Shown one piece after another: positions 1 through 9,707 of a DNA stretch of 64,000 nucleotides. The DNA is from Paenisporosarcina sp. HGH0030. GTDB taxonomy: Bacteria > Bacillota > Bacilli > Bacillales_A > Planococcaceae. How positions within the stretch are numbered: the first letter of the stretch is position 1; every line of letters begins with the position of its first letter. Position numbers and translations under genes: made by a program. Location of the stretch: the NCBI RefSeq assembly GCF_000411295.1, contig NZ_KE150421.1, positions 7,265-71,264 on the forward strand. Direction: 5' to 3'. The notes under the pieces are model-generated. The model was not told the DNA's origin. It did no database searches and saw only the letters and a program-made list of their open reading frames with translations.

Positions 1-845
1 GTATCTTTCATAGCCGGCATTACTTCCAGTGGGTGTTCTTTTGTTTTGAAAACTTGGATGCCATGCACTGGTTTCTTTACGCTTAAGATCACAAGTAGTG
101 CCCAAGGCGTAACAAGGTTTAGAACAACTAATATTAAAATCCAAATGTATGAAATTACGAACAGTGCTAACAAGACATTAACTGCTCGTTTGCGACCGAT
201 TAAGATGGCCATCGTTTTTCGACCACTTTCTTTATCACCAACTAAATCGCGAATATTATTGGAGAGCATAATTGCTGCAACCAGTAACATACTGGGTATA
301 GACAATAATAGAGCAATGGTCGTTATTTCACCTGTTTGGATATAAAATGCGATGAGAACAATGAGCATTCCCATAAATACACCTGAAAATAATTCGCCAA
401 AAGGTGTGTACGCAATCGGGTAAGGACCGCCTGTATAGAAATAGCCAATCGCCATTGACACGGCACCAACGACTGCCAACAGCCAAGTGGTTTCGATACA
501 TATGTATATCCCTAAGATAATTGAAACTGCATAAAGCAGTAACGCGAGCTGCATTACTGTTTTTGGTTGAACGCCATTTCTGACGATGGCTCCACCAATT
601 CCCACAGACTTCTCATTATCTAAACCTCTTGTAAAATCATAATACTCATTAAACATATTAGTTGCTGCTTGGATGAGCATACTTGCAACTAGCATTGCTA
701 AGAATAAAGGCCAGTGTATATCTGTATAAGAAATTGCAATCATTGTACCTAGAAACACCGGAACAAATGATGCAGTTAACGTGTGAGGCCGTGTTAATTG
801 CCACCAAATACGCCAGCCACTATCAGCTTTTAACTCGTGTGACAT
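1..845 (-). CDS. menA: 1,4-dihydroxy-2-naphthoate polyprenyltransferase (partial)
   Basis: This is a membrane UbiA-family prenyltransferase that attaches the polyprenyl tail to DHNA in menaquinone synthesis. Translating the minus strand from the ATG at 845 gives 281 residues and runs off the window, so the C-terminus is missing. The first Asp-rich motif is seen at residues 63-70 (NMFNEYYD) and the second at about 196-211 (NNIRD..GDKESGRKT). Long hydrophobic helices lie between and after them. The gene is divergent from menF, and the 174-base gap should hold promoters for both. Family assignment is firm from the two motifs and from the context of the complete men cluster alongside. Confidence 0.93.
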   Translation of the reverse strand, partial: MSHELKADSGWRIWWQLTRPHTLTASFVPVFLGTMIAISYTDIHWPLFLAMLVASMLIQAATNMFNEYYDFTRGLDNEKSVGIGGAIVRNGVQPKTVMQLALLLYAVSIILGIYICIETTWLLAVVGAVSMAIGYFYTGGPYPIAYTPFGELFSGVFMGMLIVLIAFYIQTGEITTIALLLSIPSMLLVAAIMLSNNIRDLVGDKESGRKTMAILIGRKRAVNVLLALFVISYIWILILVVLNLVTPWALLVILSVKKPVHGIQVFKTKEHPLEVMPAMKD

Positions 846-1019
846 ATAGTTTCCGCTCCTTCATCTTTTTTCACCTCTCTCATTGTACTTCATCCACTTA
901 ATTCTGTGTAGATTGTTTGCTTAACGGGTGCTGAATTGTCAATAAAGAGGTATGATAGAAGGTAGGATATTAAAGGGTCCTCATATGTTTATGAAGTCCT
1001 AATTACGGAGGGAAGCTGG

Positions 1020-2402
1020 ATGAAACGAAAGTCATTTACATCCACAGAATATGTAGTCGAGGATCATTCTTCGGCCGTACATTTTTATACAGAAACAATT
1101 GAAGTGAATGGATTATCCTCTGTTGCTTTCTTTGAAGCAGGAGAGTCATATAAAGGTCAACGATTTTACTGGCAAAACCGTGAAAAGACATTTACATTAG
1201 TCGGACTTGGACATGCTCATGTCATTACAAGTTCGTCAGAAGAAAATCGCTTTGCAGAAGTGGATAAACAATGGAATGAATTATGTTCTAAAATCGTGAA
1301 TGAAGAGCATGATTTACAGCCAATTTTGTTTGGCGGGTTTTCATTCGATCCAGCCAATAAATTATCTTCCGAGTGGGATATGTTCCCTTCGGCTTACTTT
1401 GCTGTGCCTTCTTTTCAACTCGTTATTCGTGATGACAGAGTATTTATCAGCATCCATTTAATCACGAGTGATAAAGATTCACAACTTCAATTCGATCGGT
1501 TGCGTGGTGAAAGGGACGACCTGATTCATGCAGCACAGGTCAAAGAATTGAAACCTTATGCAAAGCCTCTATTAACTCAAATGGATGAGCGCTTCAAAGA
1601 GTTGTATCTGGATGCGGTTTCACATGTCACGAAATTAATTCATGACGGAGAAGCTCAAAAAGTTGTCATTGCACGTTCATTGGCACTGACCTTTGCTGAA
1701 GAAGTGAGTTCACCATCCGCCATGTATCATATGTCTAAAGAGCAACCAGAAAGTTTTCTATTTGGTTTAGAGCTTGCAGATAATTTGTTTTTCGGAGCGA
1801 CACCAGAACGCTTAGTGAAAGTAGAAAATCGCCGAGCATTGTCCACTTGCTTAGCTGGATCTGTTAAGCGGGGACAAACCGCAACCGAAGATCAGCAATT
1901 AGGCAATGATTTACTGCAGGATTCAAAAAACAGGGAAGAACATCAATACGTGGTAGATATGATTACAAGTGTTTTCAACCAATATTGTGATGATGTTAAA
2001 GTGCCTAAATATCCAAAATTGATGAAAATCAGGGATATCCAGCATCTATATACACCGGTGGAAGGGAAGTTGCAAAAAGGTCAAGGATTATTGCAACTGG
2101 TTAAAGATTTGCACCCAACGCCGGCTTTAGGTGGAGAACCCCGAGGAGATGCCATGGCTATAATTAGAATGGTTGAGCAAATGAATCGTGGATACTATGC
2201 TGCTCCAGTTGGATGGATAGATGCAGAAGGAAATGGTGAGTTTGCTGTTGCGATCCGTTCCGCGTTATTAAATAAAACGCACGCTTACCTATATGCTGGT
2301 GGAGGTATTGTTGCGGATTCGGATCCGACTTCAGAATATGCGGAGACGTTAGTGAAATTCAGGCCGATGTTACGCACGCTTGGAGGCAAATTACATGGAT
2401 AA
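1020..2402 (+). CDS. menF: Isochorismate synthase
   Basis: It converts chorismate to isochorismate, the first committed step of menaquinone synthesis. The 460-residue length is normal for the Bacillus enzyme. The chorismate-binding (anthranilate synthase component I-like) fold fills the C-terminal two thirds: KVVIARS near residue 211, LAGSVKRG in the middle, GEPRGDA near 371 and the closing ADSDP...E block. A GGAGGG site precedes the ATG. Its stop overlaps the menD start by 8 bases, so it is the first gene of a translationally coupled men operon. An entC/dhbC-type siderophore role is unlikely given menD, H, B, E and C directly downstream. Confidence 0.95.
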   Translation: MKRKSFTSTEYVVEDHSSAVHFYTETIEVNGLSSVAFFEAGESYKGQRFYWQNREKTFTLVGLGHAHVITSSSEENRFAEVDKQWNELCSKIVNEEHDLQPILFGGFSFDPANKLSSEWDMFPSAYFAVPSFQLVIRDDRVFISIHLITSDKDSQLQFDRLRGERDDLIHAAQVKELKPYAKPLLTQMDERFKELYLDAVSHVTKLIHDGEAQKVVIARSLALTFAEEVSSPSAMYHMSKEQPESFLFGLELADNLFFGATPERLVKVENRRALSTCLAGSVKRGQTATEDQQLGNDLLQDSKNREEHQYVVDMITSVFNQYCDDVKVPKYPKLMKIRDIQHLYTPVEGKLQKGQGLLQLVKDLHPTPALGGEPRGDAMAIIRMVEQMNRGYYAAPVGWIDAEGNGEFAVAIRSALLNKTHAYLYAGGGIVADSDPTSEYAETLVKFRPMLRTLGGKLHG

Positions 2403-4113
2403 TCGTGCAATGTTAACTGAGTATGTACACTCAATTGTACAAGCCTTTCTCCAGGCAGACGTTAAAGATATCGTAATCAGTCCAGGTTCTCGTTCTACTC
2501 CCTTGGCTTATGCATTCAGTCTTACAAAGGAATTCAACACGTATATGCAAATCGATGAGCGATCAGCTGGTTTTTTTGCTTTAGGAATGGCAAAAGCTAA
2601 ACAGAGTCCAGTTCTTTTACTATGTACGTCCGGAACAGCCGCAGCCAACTATTTTCCTTCTATTGTAGAAGCGAACTATGCGAGAATTCCACTTATTGTT
2701 TTAACGGCAGATCGTCCGCATGAACTTAGGGAAGTGGGAGCACCTCAAGCCATTGATCAAGTTCAATTGTATGGAAAACATGTTAAGTGGAGTGTGGATT
2801 TTCCTTTGGCTGACGACCATAAAGAGACGATTCCATTTATTATCCGTCATACGGGGAGGGCCATTGCATACGCAAAGGCTGCACCAATGGGACCAGTCCA
2901 TATGAACATCCCTTTCCGTGAACCTTTACTGCTTGATTTTGACTATCAAATAGAAGCTTCTTCTTTTCAAAAATCATTACCAGGGGCTATCGTTGCTTCA
3001 CAGTCCCATATGGATTTTGTTGAACAGACGATTACTCAAGCAAGACGTGGTTTACTCATAGTTGGGGAGCTATCGGCAGACACTGATAAGACTGAGTTTT
3101 GGGCTTTTGCTAAGTCAATCCAGTGGCCTGTATTGGCGGATTCACTTTCTCAACTTCGGACAGGCGTCCCACAAGAATGCCAACACTTACTCATTGATCA
3201 ATACGATGCACTTCTGAAAAGTGAACACTTTAAACAGTCCATTGTTCCCGATGTAGTTATTCGCTTTGGTGCCCAACCAGTATCCAAACCGCTATCGCTA
3301 TTTTTGAAAGATGTACAGCCTGAAATCTATATTGCGGTGGATGAAGATCCTTTGTTCAGGGATTCATTAGGTGTTGTGACTCATCATGTACACTCCGAGG
3401 CCCAAGCGTTGTGGAAAGAGTTAAGTAACATTCAGGAGAATGAAGCTCTTCCAAAATGGACAGAGGCTAATACGATTGCTACAAAGCACGTTGAGAGATA
3501 TATTAATGAACAACACGACGAAGGTGCGCTAGCAGGTCAGCTCTTTAAACATTTGCCTGATGGGAGTGATCTTATTTCAGGCAGCAGTATGCCAATCCGT
3601 GATGTCGATACGTTCTTCAAACAAACTGATAAAGACATTTCGATTTATGCTAACCGGGGAACGAATGGAATTGACGGTGTTGTTTCCACCGCTCTAGGTA
3701 TTCAGCAGGCGAGAAAAAGACCTGCGACTTTATTAATCGGGGACATCTCGTTCCTGCACGACAGCAATGGATTACTGGTTACACGTTTCCATGAAACTGA
3801 CCTCACCATTGTTGTTATGAATAACGATGGTGGCGGCATCTTCTCGTATTTGCCTCAGTCCACCGAAGAGACGTACTTCGAAAAATTGTTTGGTACGCCA
3901 ACCGGTTTGACGTTCGATTCAATTGCCACCATGTATGAAGCTGAATATTTTGCTGTGGAATCAAAAGAAGATTTTACAAAAGCTTTAACAACGCCAAAAC
4001 AAAAAGACTTACGAATCATTGAAGTAAAGACCAATCGGCAACAGAATGTTTTGACACATCGTCAGTTATGGAACGGAATTACTGAGGAGTTGGACCGAAA
4101 ATGGAACAACTAG
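2395..4113 (+). CDS. menD: SEPHCHC synthase (MenD)
   Basis: This thiamine-diphosphate enzyme joins 2-oxoglutarate to isochorismate (2-succinyl-5-enolpyruvyl-6-hydroxy-3-cyclohexene-1-carboxylate synthase). It has 572 residues. Visible landmarks are the N-terminal VISPGSRSTPLA segment, LLCTSGTAAANYFPS, TADRPHELR and the C-terminal ThDP/Mg region with GDISFLHD and NNDGGGIFSYLPQ. The longest open frame begins at a TTG at 2380, but that codon overlaps the TGGAGG ribosome site. The ATG at 2395 follows that site with normal spacing and is chosen. It overlaps menF by 8 bases and menH by 13, which suggests tight coupling. Confidence 0.95.
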   Translation: MDNRAMLTEYVHSIVQAFLQADVKDIVISPGSRSTPLAYAFSLTKEFNTYMQIDERSAGFFALGMAKAKQSPVLLLCTSGTAAANYFPSIVEANYARIPLIVLTADRPHELREVGAPQAIDQVQLYGKHVKWSVDFPLADDHKETIPFIIRHTGRAIAYAKAAPMGPVHMNIPFREPLLLDFDYQIEASSFQKSLPGAIVASQSHMDFVEQTITQARRGLLIVGELSADTDKTEFWAFAKSIQWPVLADSLSQLRTGVPQECQHLLIDQYDALLKSEHFKQSIVPDVVIRFGAQPVSKPLSLFLKDVQPEIYIAVDEDPLFRDSLGVVTHHVHSEAQALWKELSNIQENEALPKWTEANTIATKHVERYINEQHDEGALAGQLFKHLPDGSDLISGSSMPIRDVDTFFKQTDKDISIYANRGTNGIDGVVSTALGIQQARKRPATLLIGDISFLHDSNGLLVTRFHETDLTIVVMNNDGGGIFSYLPQSTEETYFEKLFGTPTGLTFDSIATMYEAEYFAVESKEDFTKALTTPKQKDLRIIEVKTNRQQNVLTHRQLWNGITEELDRKWNN

Positions 4114-4928
4114 TCGCAACCGTTCGAGGAGTGAAAGTTAGTTATTCTATCACCAACAGAGAAGCTTCGGAAACAATCATCTTTTTACATGGATTTACTG
4201 GTAGCTCGAAAACATGGGTCCCGATTATTGAACAATTACCTGATTCTGTCCGTTGCATTACAGTCGATTTAATGGGGCATGGTAAAACCGATTCACCGAG
4301 TGATGCAAATCGTTACATCATGTACGAACAAGTGATGGATTTACACGAACTTTTTCTATTTCTGAATGTTACTAATTTCTCCCTCGTTGGTTATTCTATG
4401 GGAGGACGCATTGCGCTTGCTTATGCGCTTGCATTTCCTAAGCATGTTAAGCGGCTCGTACTGGAGAGTGCATCTCCAGGTTTACAATCAGAAGCTGACA
4501 GACTGGCCCGAATAACTGCAGATGAAAAATTAGCGAAGAAAATGGAAAGTGAAGGTCTTTCATCTTTTATTGATTTTTGGCAGGACATTCCTTTATTTCA
4601 TTCTCAAAAAAAGTTAGGTGAGATAAAGCTTCATTCCATCAGGGAAGAGCGAATGCAACAAGCTGTTTCGGGATTGGCTAATAGTTTAAAGGGAATGGGA
4701 ACCGGCAGACAGCCTTCTTACTGGTCCAGATTGAATGAGTTGAAAATCACTGTCATCATAATCACAGGTGAACTCGATGAAAAATTTACGATCATTGCCA
4801 AACAAATTACAGAACTCATTCGATATAGCCAGCATCTTGAAGTTTCAGGGGCAGGACATGCAATACATGTGGAAAATCCCGTTCAGTTTGCTACAATAAT
4901 ATTGGAGCAAGTTTTAGAAAGATTTTGA
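4101..4928 (+). CDS. menH: SHCHC synthase, alpha/beta hydrolase (MenH)
   Basis: It eliminates pyruvate from SEPHCHC to give SHCHC. The 275-residue protein has the alpha/beta-hydrolase triad in order: Ser99 in GYSMGG, Asp226 in GELDEK and His253 in [15 protein letters not shown] near residue 29 is the oxyanion segment. The start lies inside the end of menD with a GAGGAG site about 10 bases upstream. Membership in the men operon decides MenH over a generic hydrolase. Confidence 0.92.
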   Translation: MEQLVATVRGVKVSYSITNREASETIIFLHGFTGSSKTWVPIIEQLPDSVRCITVDLMGHGKTDSPSDANRYIMYEQVMDLHELFLFLNVTNFSLVGYSMGGRIALAYALAFPKHVKRLVLESASPGLQSEADRLARITADEKLAKKMESEGLSSFIDFWQDIPLFHSQKKLGEIKLHSIREERMQQAVSGLANSLKGMGTGRQPSYWSRLNELKITVIIITGELDEKFTIIAKQITELIRYSQHLEVSGAGHAIHVENPVQFATIILEQVLERF

Positions 4929-4939
4929 GGAGGAAGAGT

Positions 4940-5758
4940 ATGACACGTCAATGGGTATCAGAACGTACATATGAAGATATTAAGTATGAAACATATAACG
5001 GTATTGCGAAAATTACAATTAACCGTCCGGAAGTAAGAAATGCTTTCCGACCTAAAACAGTTAAAGAATTATTGGATGCATTTACTTATGCACGCGATGA
5101 TTCAAAAGTAGGCGTTATCGTATTAACGGGTGAAGGCGAAAAAGCTTTCTGTTCAGGTGGAGACCAGTCCGTTCGTGGACATGGTGGATATGTTGGGGAA
5201 GATGAAATCCCACGTTTGAACGTTTTGGATTTACAGCGCCTGATTCGTGTTATTCCTAAACCTGTAGTGGCAATGGTAGCGGGTTATGCGATCGGTGGCG
5301 GACATGTACTGCATGTCGTATGTGATTTGACGATTGCTGCAGACAACGCGATCTTCGGACAAACTGGACCGAAAGTGGGATCGTTTGATGCAGGATACGG
5401 CTCAGGATATTTAGCTCGTATTATCGGTCATAAAAAAGCACGTGAAATCTGGTACTTATGCCGTCAATATGACGCACAGGCAGCACTAGACATGGGCTTG
5501 GTTAACACTGTAGTTCCTTACGCACAATTAGAAGATGAAACGGTTCAATGGTGTGAAGAAATGCTTTCAATGTCACCTACAGCCCTTCGTTTCCTGAAAG
5601 CGGCAATGAATGCAGATACTGATGGTTTAGCAGGTCTGCAACAAATGGCTGGAGATGCGACACTTCTTTACTACACGACAGATGAAGCAAAAGAAGGCCG
5701 CGATGCCTTTAAGGAAAAACGTAAACCTGACTTCGGTCAATTCCCACGTTTCCCTTGA
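4940..5758 (+). CDS. menB: 1,4-dihydroxy-2-naphthoyl-CoA synthase
   Basis: This crotonase-fold enzyme closes the second ring, turning o-succinylbenzoyl-CoA into DHNA-CoA. It has 272 residues, the usual Bacillus length. Seen are [11 protein letters not shown] near the N-terminus, the oxyanion segment [21 protein letters not shown], and the conserved [15 protein letters not shown] stretch containing the catalytic Asp. A TTG five codons upstream opens the frame further, but the ATG at 4940 directly follows GAGGAGGA and is chosen. An intrinsic-terminator-like hairpin follows the gene and separates it from menE. Confidence 0.95.
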   Translation: MTRQWVSERTYEDIKYETYNGIAKITINRPEVRNAFRPKTVKELLDAFTYARDDSKVGVIVLTGEGEKAFCSGGDQSVRGHGGYVGEDEIPRLNVLDLQRLIRVIPKPVVAMVAGYAIGGGHVLHVVCDLTIAADNAIFGQTGPKVGSFDAGYGSGYLARIIGHKKAREIWYLCRQYDAQAALDMGLVNTVVPYAQLEDETVQWCEEMLSMSPTALRFLKAAMNADTDGLAGLQQMAGDATLLYYTTDEAKEGRDAFKEKRKPDFGQFPRFP

Positions 5759-5773
5759 TAATAACAATTTTCT

Positions 5774-5800
5774 AGCTGTCCTTTTTAAGGGCAGCTTTTT
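5774..5800 (+). terminator. Terminator-like hairpin between menB and menE
   Basis: Arms AGCTGTCC and GGGCAGCT pair with one T:G wobble and are followed by five T residues. The hairpin lies only 17 bases before the menE ATG. It probably lowers menE-menC expression relative to menFDHB rather than ending the operon, since no obvious promoter fits in the short gap. Confidence 0.7.
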
Positions 5801-5817
5801 CTAAAGGTGGCTATATC

Positions 5818-7266
5818 ATGTACCCTAACTGGCTAGCACAACGGGTCAAAATGACTCCGAAACGCAAGGCATTAACATTTGGACAACATTCCTGGACGTT
5901 TCAACAGCTTTTCGACGAAGCAATGAATTTAGCTGGTTCACTAAAGACAGTTGGAATTGACAATGGAAATCGCGTCGCCATTCTATCACCTTCAAATCCT
6001 TCTTTAATTGTTACAATCCATGCCTGTTGGCAATTGGGCTGTGAAGTTGTTCTATTAAATGAACGATTGTCTGATGGGGAACTTGACTATCAAATTAACG
6101 ATGCACAGCCAACACTTTTGTTAGTCGAAAAAGACTATCAGGCAAGAGTGGCTAACCACCCATCAGTGACATTGGACGAACTGGCAGAAAAGGCTTCAAG
6201 CAAATTCGAGATAGAAGATGAATGGCCAATCGATCGTACTATGTCCATTATGTATACATCCGGTACAACGGGAAATCCAAAAGGTGTTCGTCAAACCGTC
6301 CGAAACCATACCACGAATGCAACGGCTTCAGCGTTTAACATGGGGATACAATCAAATGATGTATGGCTTTGTACGATGCCAGTCTTTCACATAAGCGGTT
6401 TATCCATATTCATTCGCTCCGTATTATATGGAATGGAAGTGAAGCTCTATTCAAAATTCGACTTGGTAAAAGTGGTCGACGATTTAGTAGATGGACAGGT
6501 CACACGTATGTCTGTTGTCTCCGTTATGTTAGAAAGAATTTTAAGGGAATTAGAGGAGCGGGATGCGAAAGTATCGCCTTGTTTACTGACGATGCTAGTA
6601 GGTGGAGGTCCTGTTCCGAGCAATTATTTAGAGCGAGCTATTTCTCGCGGTATTCCAATACTGCAAACTTATGGAATGACCGAAACGTCCTCCCAAACAG
6701 CAACGCTTGCTCCTGAAGATGCGGTCAGGAAACTGGGGTCTTCTGGCAAACCATTATATTTGAGTTTCATTCGAATCGATCAAGCATCAAAGCCATTTGA
6801 AGAAGGAGAGATTTGCATACGTGGCGGGCATGTAACACCTGGTTACATTGGCAGTCATACAACTACGGCATCCCAAGTAAAAGGATGGCTTCATACCGGC
6901 GATATTGGCTATTTCGATGAAGAAGGATATTTATTTGTCGTCGACCGACGTTCTGATTTAATTATTTCCGGCGGGGAAAATATTTACCCAGCAGAAGTGG
7001 AGAATGCGATTCTTCAACATCCACAGATTCGGGAAGCCGGAGTCTGCGGAATGAGTGACGAGAAGTGGGGACAAGTGCCCGTAGCCTTTATTGTCAGTGA
7101 TGAGGATATGACATTGGCATCATTACAGGCATTTTTACAAGCCAAATTAGCACCTTATAAAATGCCGAAAGCATTATATCAAGTCAATGCTATGCCAAGG
7201 AATGCATCGAATAAATTACTTAGAAGAGAGCTGAGAGCGTGGTTAATATCCAAATCAAGCAAGTGA
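5818..7266 (+). CDS. menE: o-Succinylbenzoate-CoA ligase
   Basis: It adenylates o-succinylbenzoate and transfers it to CoA. The 482-residue ANL-superfamily protein shows the P-loop MYTSGTTGNPKG (about 144-155), the motif TYGMTETSSQ, and the hinge/C-terminal block LHTGDIGYFDEEGY followed by DLIISGGENIYPAEVE. A catalytic Lys is expected near the C-terminal NKLLRRELR. The ATG follows AAAGGTGG. It overlaps menC by 28 bases in another frame. Closely related acyl-CoA ligases cannot be told apart by motif alone, but the men context is decisive. Confidence 0.93.
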   Translation: MYPNWLAQRVKMTPKRKALTFGQHSWTFQQLFDEAMNLAGSLKTVGIDNGNRVAILSPSNPSLIVTIHACWQLGCEVVLLNERLSDGELDYQINDAQPTLLLVEKDYQARVANHPSVTLDELAEKASSKFEIEDEWPIDRTMSIMYTSGTTGNPKGVRQTVRNHTTNATASAFNMGIQSNDVWLCTMPVFHISGLSIFIRSVLYGMEVKLYSKFDLVKVVDDLVDGQVTRMSVVSVMLERILRELEERDAKVSPCLLTMLVGGGPVPSNYLERAISRGIPILQTYGMTETSSQTATLAPEDAVRKLGSSGKPLYLSFIRIDQASKPFEEGEICIRGGHVTPGYIGSHTTTASQVKGWLHTGDIGYFDEEGYLFVVDRRSDLIISGGENIYPAEVENAILQHPQIREAGVCGMSDEKWGQVPVAFIVSDEDMTLASLQAFLQAKLAPYKMPKALYQVNAMPRNASNKLLRRELRAWLISKSSK

Positions 7267-8351
7267 CGTTATATCACGTATGTGTACCGCTAAAGCAAAC
7301 GTTTTCTACTCATTTACAGGAAGTGGTGGAACGAGATAGTATCTTGCTTGAAGTAATGGATGTCGACGGTACAATCGGTGTAGGCGAATGTGTGGCATTT
7401 ACTTCCCCATGGTACACCGAAGAAACAGTGGACACTGCTTGGAACACGCTTGAAAATTGGATAATCCCAGCTTTGTTGAATCAATCTTTTTCACATCCAG
7501 ACCAACTAGACACCGCTTTAGAGAAAATAAAACGCAATCATATGGCAAAAGCGGCTTTTAATCATGCAATATGGGATATTTATGCCAAGAAATTGAACCA
7601 ACCTCTATGGCAAGTAATCGGCGGAACAAGGCCCGTTATAAATGCCGGAATAGTGGTAGCTGCTGCAACTGAAAAAGCCATGATGGAAGAAATCGAAACC
7701 GCAGTAAAAACCGGGTATAAACGGATAAAGTTAAAAATTTCTCAAAACACAGATCCAAAGCTCATGAAATCAATTATCGCACAATACCCTCAAATGTTAT
7801 TCTTCGCCGATGCGAATGGCGCATTCACAGAAAGAACACTGGATTACTTAATCGCATTCGACGAATGTGGTTTTGCATTAATCGAACAACCTTTTTCAGA
7901 ACACCATAATCGCTTGTCTGCTGAAGCTCAACGAATAATGAAAACGCCATTTGCCCTGGATGAAAGTATTGCAAGTTTAGCAGATGCCCAGGATATGATT
8001 GAACGCAAGTCTGGGAAAATAATTGTGATGAAACAAGGTAGAGTTGGTGGACTAACTGCTGCTCTTCAAATTCATAATCAATGTGTCATAGCAGAGGTAC
8101 CAATTTGGGTGGGTGGTATGATTGAATTTGGCGTTTCAAAAGCATTCAATTTAGCTTTTGCTTCATTACCAGGAGTTAAGTTTCCAGGAGATTTCAGTTC
8201 ATCGACTCATTTTTGGGAGAAGGATTTGGCGACTCCACCTATCGATGTATATGATGGTAAAATCGAACTCTCTAATTTACCAGGTGTCGGAGTATCTTGG
8301 AATCATGCCATTCTTCAGAAATTCGAAGTGCAAACCAAGCTATTTAAATGA
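7239..8351 (+). CDS. menC: o-Succinylbenzoate synthase (MenC family)
   Basis: This enolase-superfamily dehydratase converts SHCHC to o-succinylbenzoate. Reading from the GTG at 7239 gives 370 residues with every catalytic position of the family: Lys164 and Lys166 (KLK), Asp191 (ADANG), Glu216 (IEQPF), Asp241 (LDESI) and Lys265 (MKQGR). Homologues are often dual OSBS/N-succinylamino-acid racemases; here the men cluster supports the OSBS role. The start overlaps menE by 28 bases and its ribosome site is only moderate. It ends in front of a strong bidirectional terminator. Confidence 0.92.
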   Translation: MVNIQIKQVTLYHVCVPLKQTFSTHLQEVVERDSILLEVMDVDGTIGVGECVAFTSPWYTEETVDTAWNTLENWIIPALLNQSFSHPDQLDTALEKIKRNHMAKAAFNHAIWDIYAKKLNQPLWQVIGGTRPVINAGIVVAAATEKAMMEEIETAVKTGYKRIKLKISQNTDPKLMKSIIAQYPQMLFFADANGAFTERTLDYLIAFDECGFALIEQPFSEHHNRLSAEAQRIMKTPFALDESIASLADAQDMIERKSGKIIVMKQGRVGGLTAALQIHNQCVIAEVPIWVGGMIEFGVSKAFNLAFASLPGVKFPGDFSSSTHFWEKDLATPPIDVYDGKIELSNLPGVGVSWNHAILQKFEVQTKLFK

Positions 8352-8353
8352 GT

Positions 8354-8387
8354 AAAACCACGGAATGAAAGCCATTCCGTGGTTTTT
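8354..8387. terminator. Bidirectional terminator between menC and znuA
   Basis: The perfect arms ACCACGGAATG and CATTCCGTGGT have a short loop, with an A-run before and a T-run after. It can end both the rightward men transcript and the leftward znuA transcript. Confidence 0.9.
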
Positions 8388-8390
8388 ATA

Positions 8391-9359
8391 TTAGTTTGCT
8401 GAAGCCAGTGCTTTCTTTAATGTTTCTAAATTTTGCTCCATTAATGTGAAGTAAGTTTCTTTGTTTTCAATATCTTTCTGTGTCAGTACGCCTAAGTTAT
8501 GCAAGGTCATAGCATCTGCACCGACTTCATTTTGAATCACTTTCGTTAAATTGGATGAAACATTTTGTTCAAATAAAATCGTTTTGATGTTTTTTTCTTT
8601 TGCCAGTTTGACGATATCAGTAAGATCTTGTTGAGAAGGTTCGTCCTGCGAATTCAAGCCTGAAACTGCAACTTGCTCAAGACCATATGTTCCAGCCAAG
8701 TACCCAAAAGCCGCATGAGATACAAAGAAAGTTTTATTATTCGATGCGTCCGCCATTTCCTTGAAATCCGAATCCAATTGTTTGAGTTCAGTCACTAATA
8801 TGTCGTAGTTCTTAGTATAAGTTGCTTCATTTTCAGGATCTTTTTCAATTAAAGAATTTTTAATTGAAGATGCAAGTTTAATGCTGATTTGAGGTGAAAT
8901 CCAAAGGTGCGGATCGATGTCACCATGATCATGCTCATCGTGACCTTCTTCTTCATGTCCATGGCCATTTGCTTTACCCATTTCCAATTCTTTATCAGAA
9001 ACTGCATCGGCAGTTGCGACCAAAGAAACATCTTCATTTGCCAATGTCTTTTTCGCATTTTCAACAAAACCTTCAAGTCCTAAGCCAATATAAAAAAACA
9101 AGTCTGCATCTGCTAAATCCATCATATCTTTTTGCGTGGGATCGAATGTATGCTCGTTTGAACCTGCAGGATATACGGATTCCACATTCACATGCTTGCC
9201 ACCGATTCGTTCGGTAAAGTAAGTAAGTGGATAGACCGTTGTATAGACAGTTAAGGCATTGGGGTTTTCAGATTTACCATTAGTCGAAGTGTCTTTTCCA
9301 CAAGCAACAGTAAATAAAGTAAGAACAATAATAAAACTATATAATAGAAATTTCTTCAT
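8391..9359 (-). CDS. znuA: Zinc-binding lipoprotein of a metal ABC transporter
   Basis: This is a cluster A-I (ZnuA/AdcA-type) substrate-binding protein of 322 residues, anchored outside the membrane. It has a lipoprotein signal with lipobox TVAC (Cys near residue 20). A metal-site His lies in GSNEHTFDPTQ, then a His/Glu-rich loop (GHGHEEEGHDEHDHGD, about 133-148), DPHLWISP, and FVSHAAFGYLA. The His-rich loop favours zinc over manganese. No permease (znuB) or ATPase (znuC) gene lies nearby, so the rest of the transporter must be elsewhere. A Zur-type box and a good promoter precede the gene. Confidence 0.93.
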   Translation of the reverse strand: MKKFLLYSFIIVLTLFTVACGKDTSTNGKSENPNALTVYTTVYPLTYFTERIGGKHVNVESVYPAGSNEHTFDPTQKDMMDLADADLFFYIGLGLEGFVENAKKTLANEDVSLVATADAVSDKELEMGKANGHGHEEEGHDEHDHGDIDPHLWISPQISIKLASSIKNSLIEKDPENEATYTKNYDILVTELKQLDSDFKEMADASNNKTFFVSHAAFGYLAGTYGLEQVAVSGLNSQDEPSQQDLTDIVKLAKEKNIKTILFEQNVSSNLTKVIQNEVGADAMTLHNLGVLTQKDIENKETYFTLMEQNLETLKKALASAN

Positions 9360-9377
9360 GTTTATCTCCTTTTTAAA

Positions 9378-9392
9378 TAGTAACGATTACGA
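9378..9392 (-). promoter_or_regulatory. Zur-box-like operator of znuA
   Basis: Read on the minus strand this is TCGTAAT-C-GTTACTA. The Bacillus Zur box is a 7-1-7 repeat TCGTAAT-N-ATTACGA. The left half is exact and the right half matches 5 of 7. It lies between the promoter and the ribosome site of znuA, a position that fits repression under zinc sufficiency. Confidence 0.72.
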
Positions 9393-9412
9393 TTTGAATT
9401 AAGAACTTACTT

Positions 9413-9441
9413 ATCATACAAGATAAATCTTTAAAATACAA
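9413..9441 (-). promoter_or_regulatory. Sigma-A-type promoter of znuA
   Basis: On the minus strand, TTGTAT (9436-9441), a 17-base spacer and TATGAT (9413-9418). The expected transcript start is just upstream of the Zur-like box. Confidence 0.65.
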
Positions 9442-9454
9442 GAAAAATGGACAC

Positions 9455-9481
9455 AAAAAAAATGACTCTTTTCAAGTCATT
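9455..9481 (-). terminator. Terminator after yidD
   Basis: On the minus strand, AATGACT and AGTCATT arms with a 7-base loop, then a run of T. The upstream arm includes the yidD stop codon, so the gene ends within the hairpin. Confidence 0.82.
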
Positions 9482-9707
9482 TCTTTGTAGGCCATTCTTC
9501 TGGTACTGGATCATATCCGCCTTCATGAAATGGATGACAACGAAGGATACGGCTGATTGCCAAGTAAGTGCCTTTGATTGCTCCGTGTTTTTCGACAGCT
9601 TCAACGCCGTAATGGGAACATGTTGGATAAAATCGGCAACTCGGCGGTGTCATTGGCGAAATGAATTTCTGATAAAACCGGAAGATGCCCATCACAAGGA
9701 ATTTCAT
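9477..9707 (-). CDS. yidD: Membrane protein insertion efficiency factor YidD
   Basis: A 76-residue member of the YidD/YtjA family, which assists the YidC insertase at the membrane. The family signature is clear: [10 protein letters not shown] near the N-terminus, [11 protein letters not shown] with the conserved Cys pair, and [14 protein letters not shown]. The N-terminal helix is amphipathic. The ATG overlaps the stop of a 48-codon upstream gene by 3 bases (ATGA), so the two are likely co-translated. The stop lies within a terminator. Confidence 0.93.
   Translation of the reverse strand: MKFLVMGIFRFYQKFISPMTPPSCRFYPTCSHYGVEAVEKHGAIKGTYLAISRILRCHPFHEGGYDPVPEEWPTKK

Noticed and set aside
46-345. 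99-codon plus-strand frame at the left edge
   Set aside because: It lies wholly within menA on the other strand, which has both UbiA motifs.
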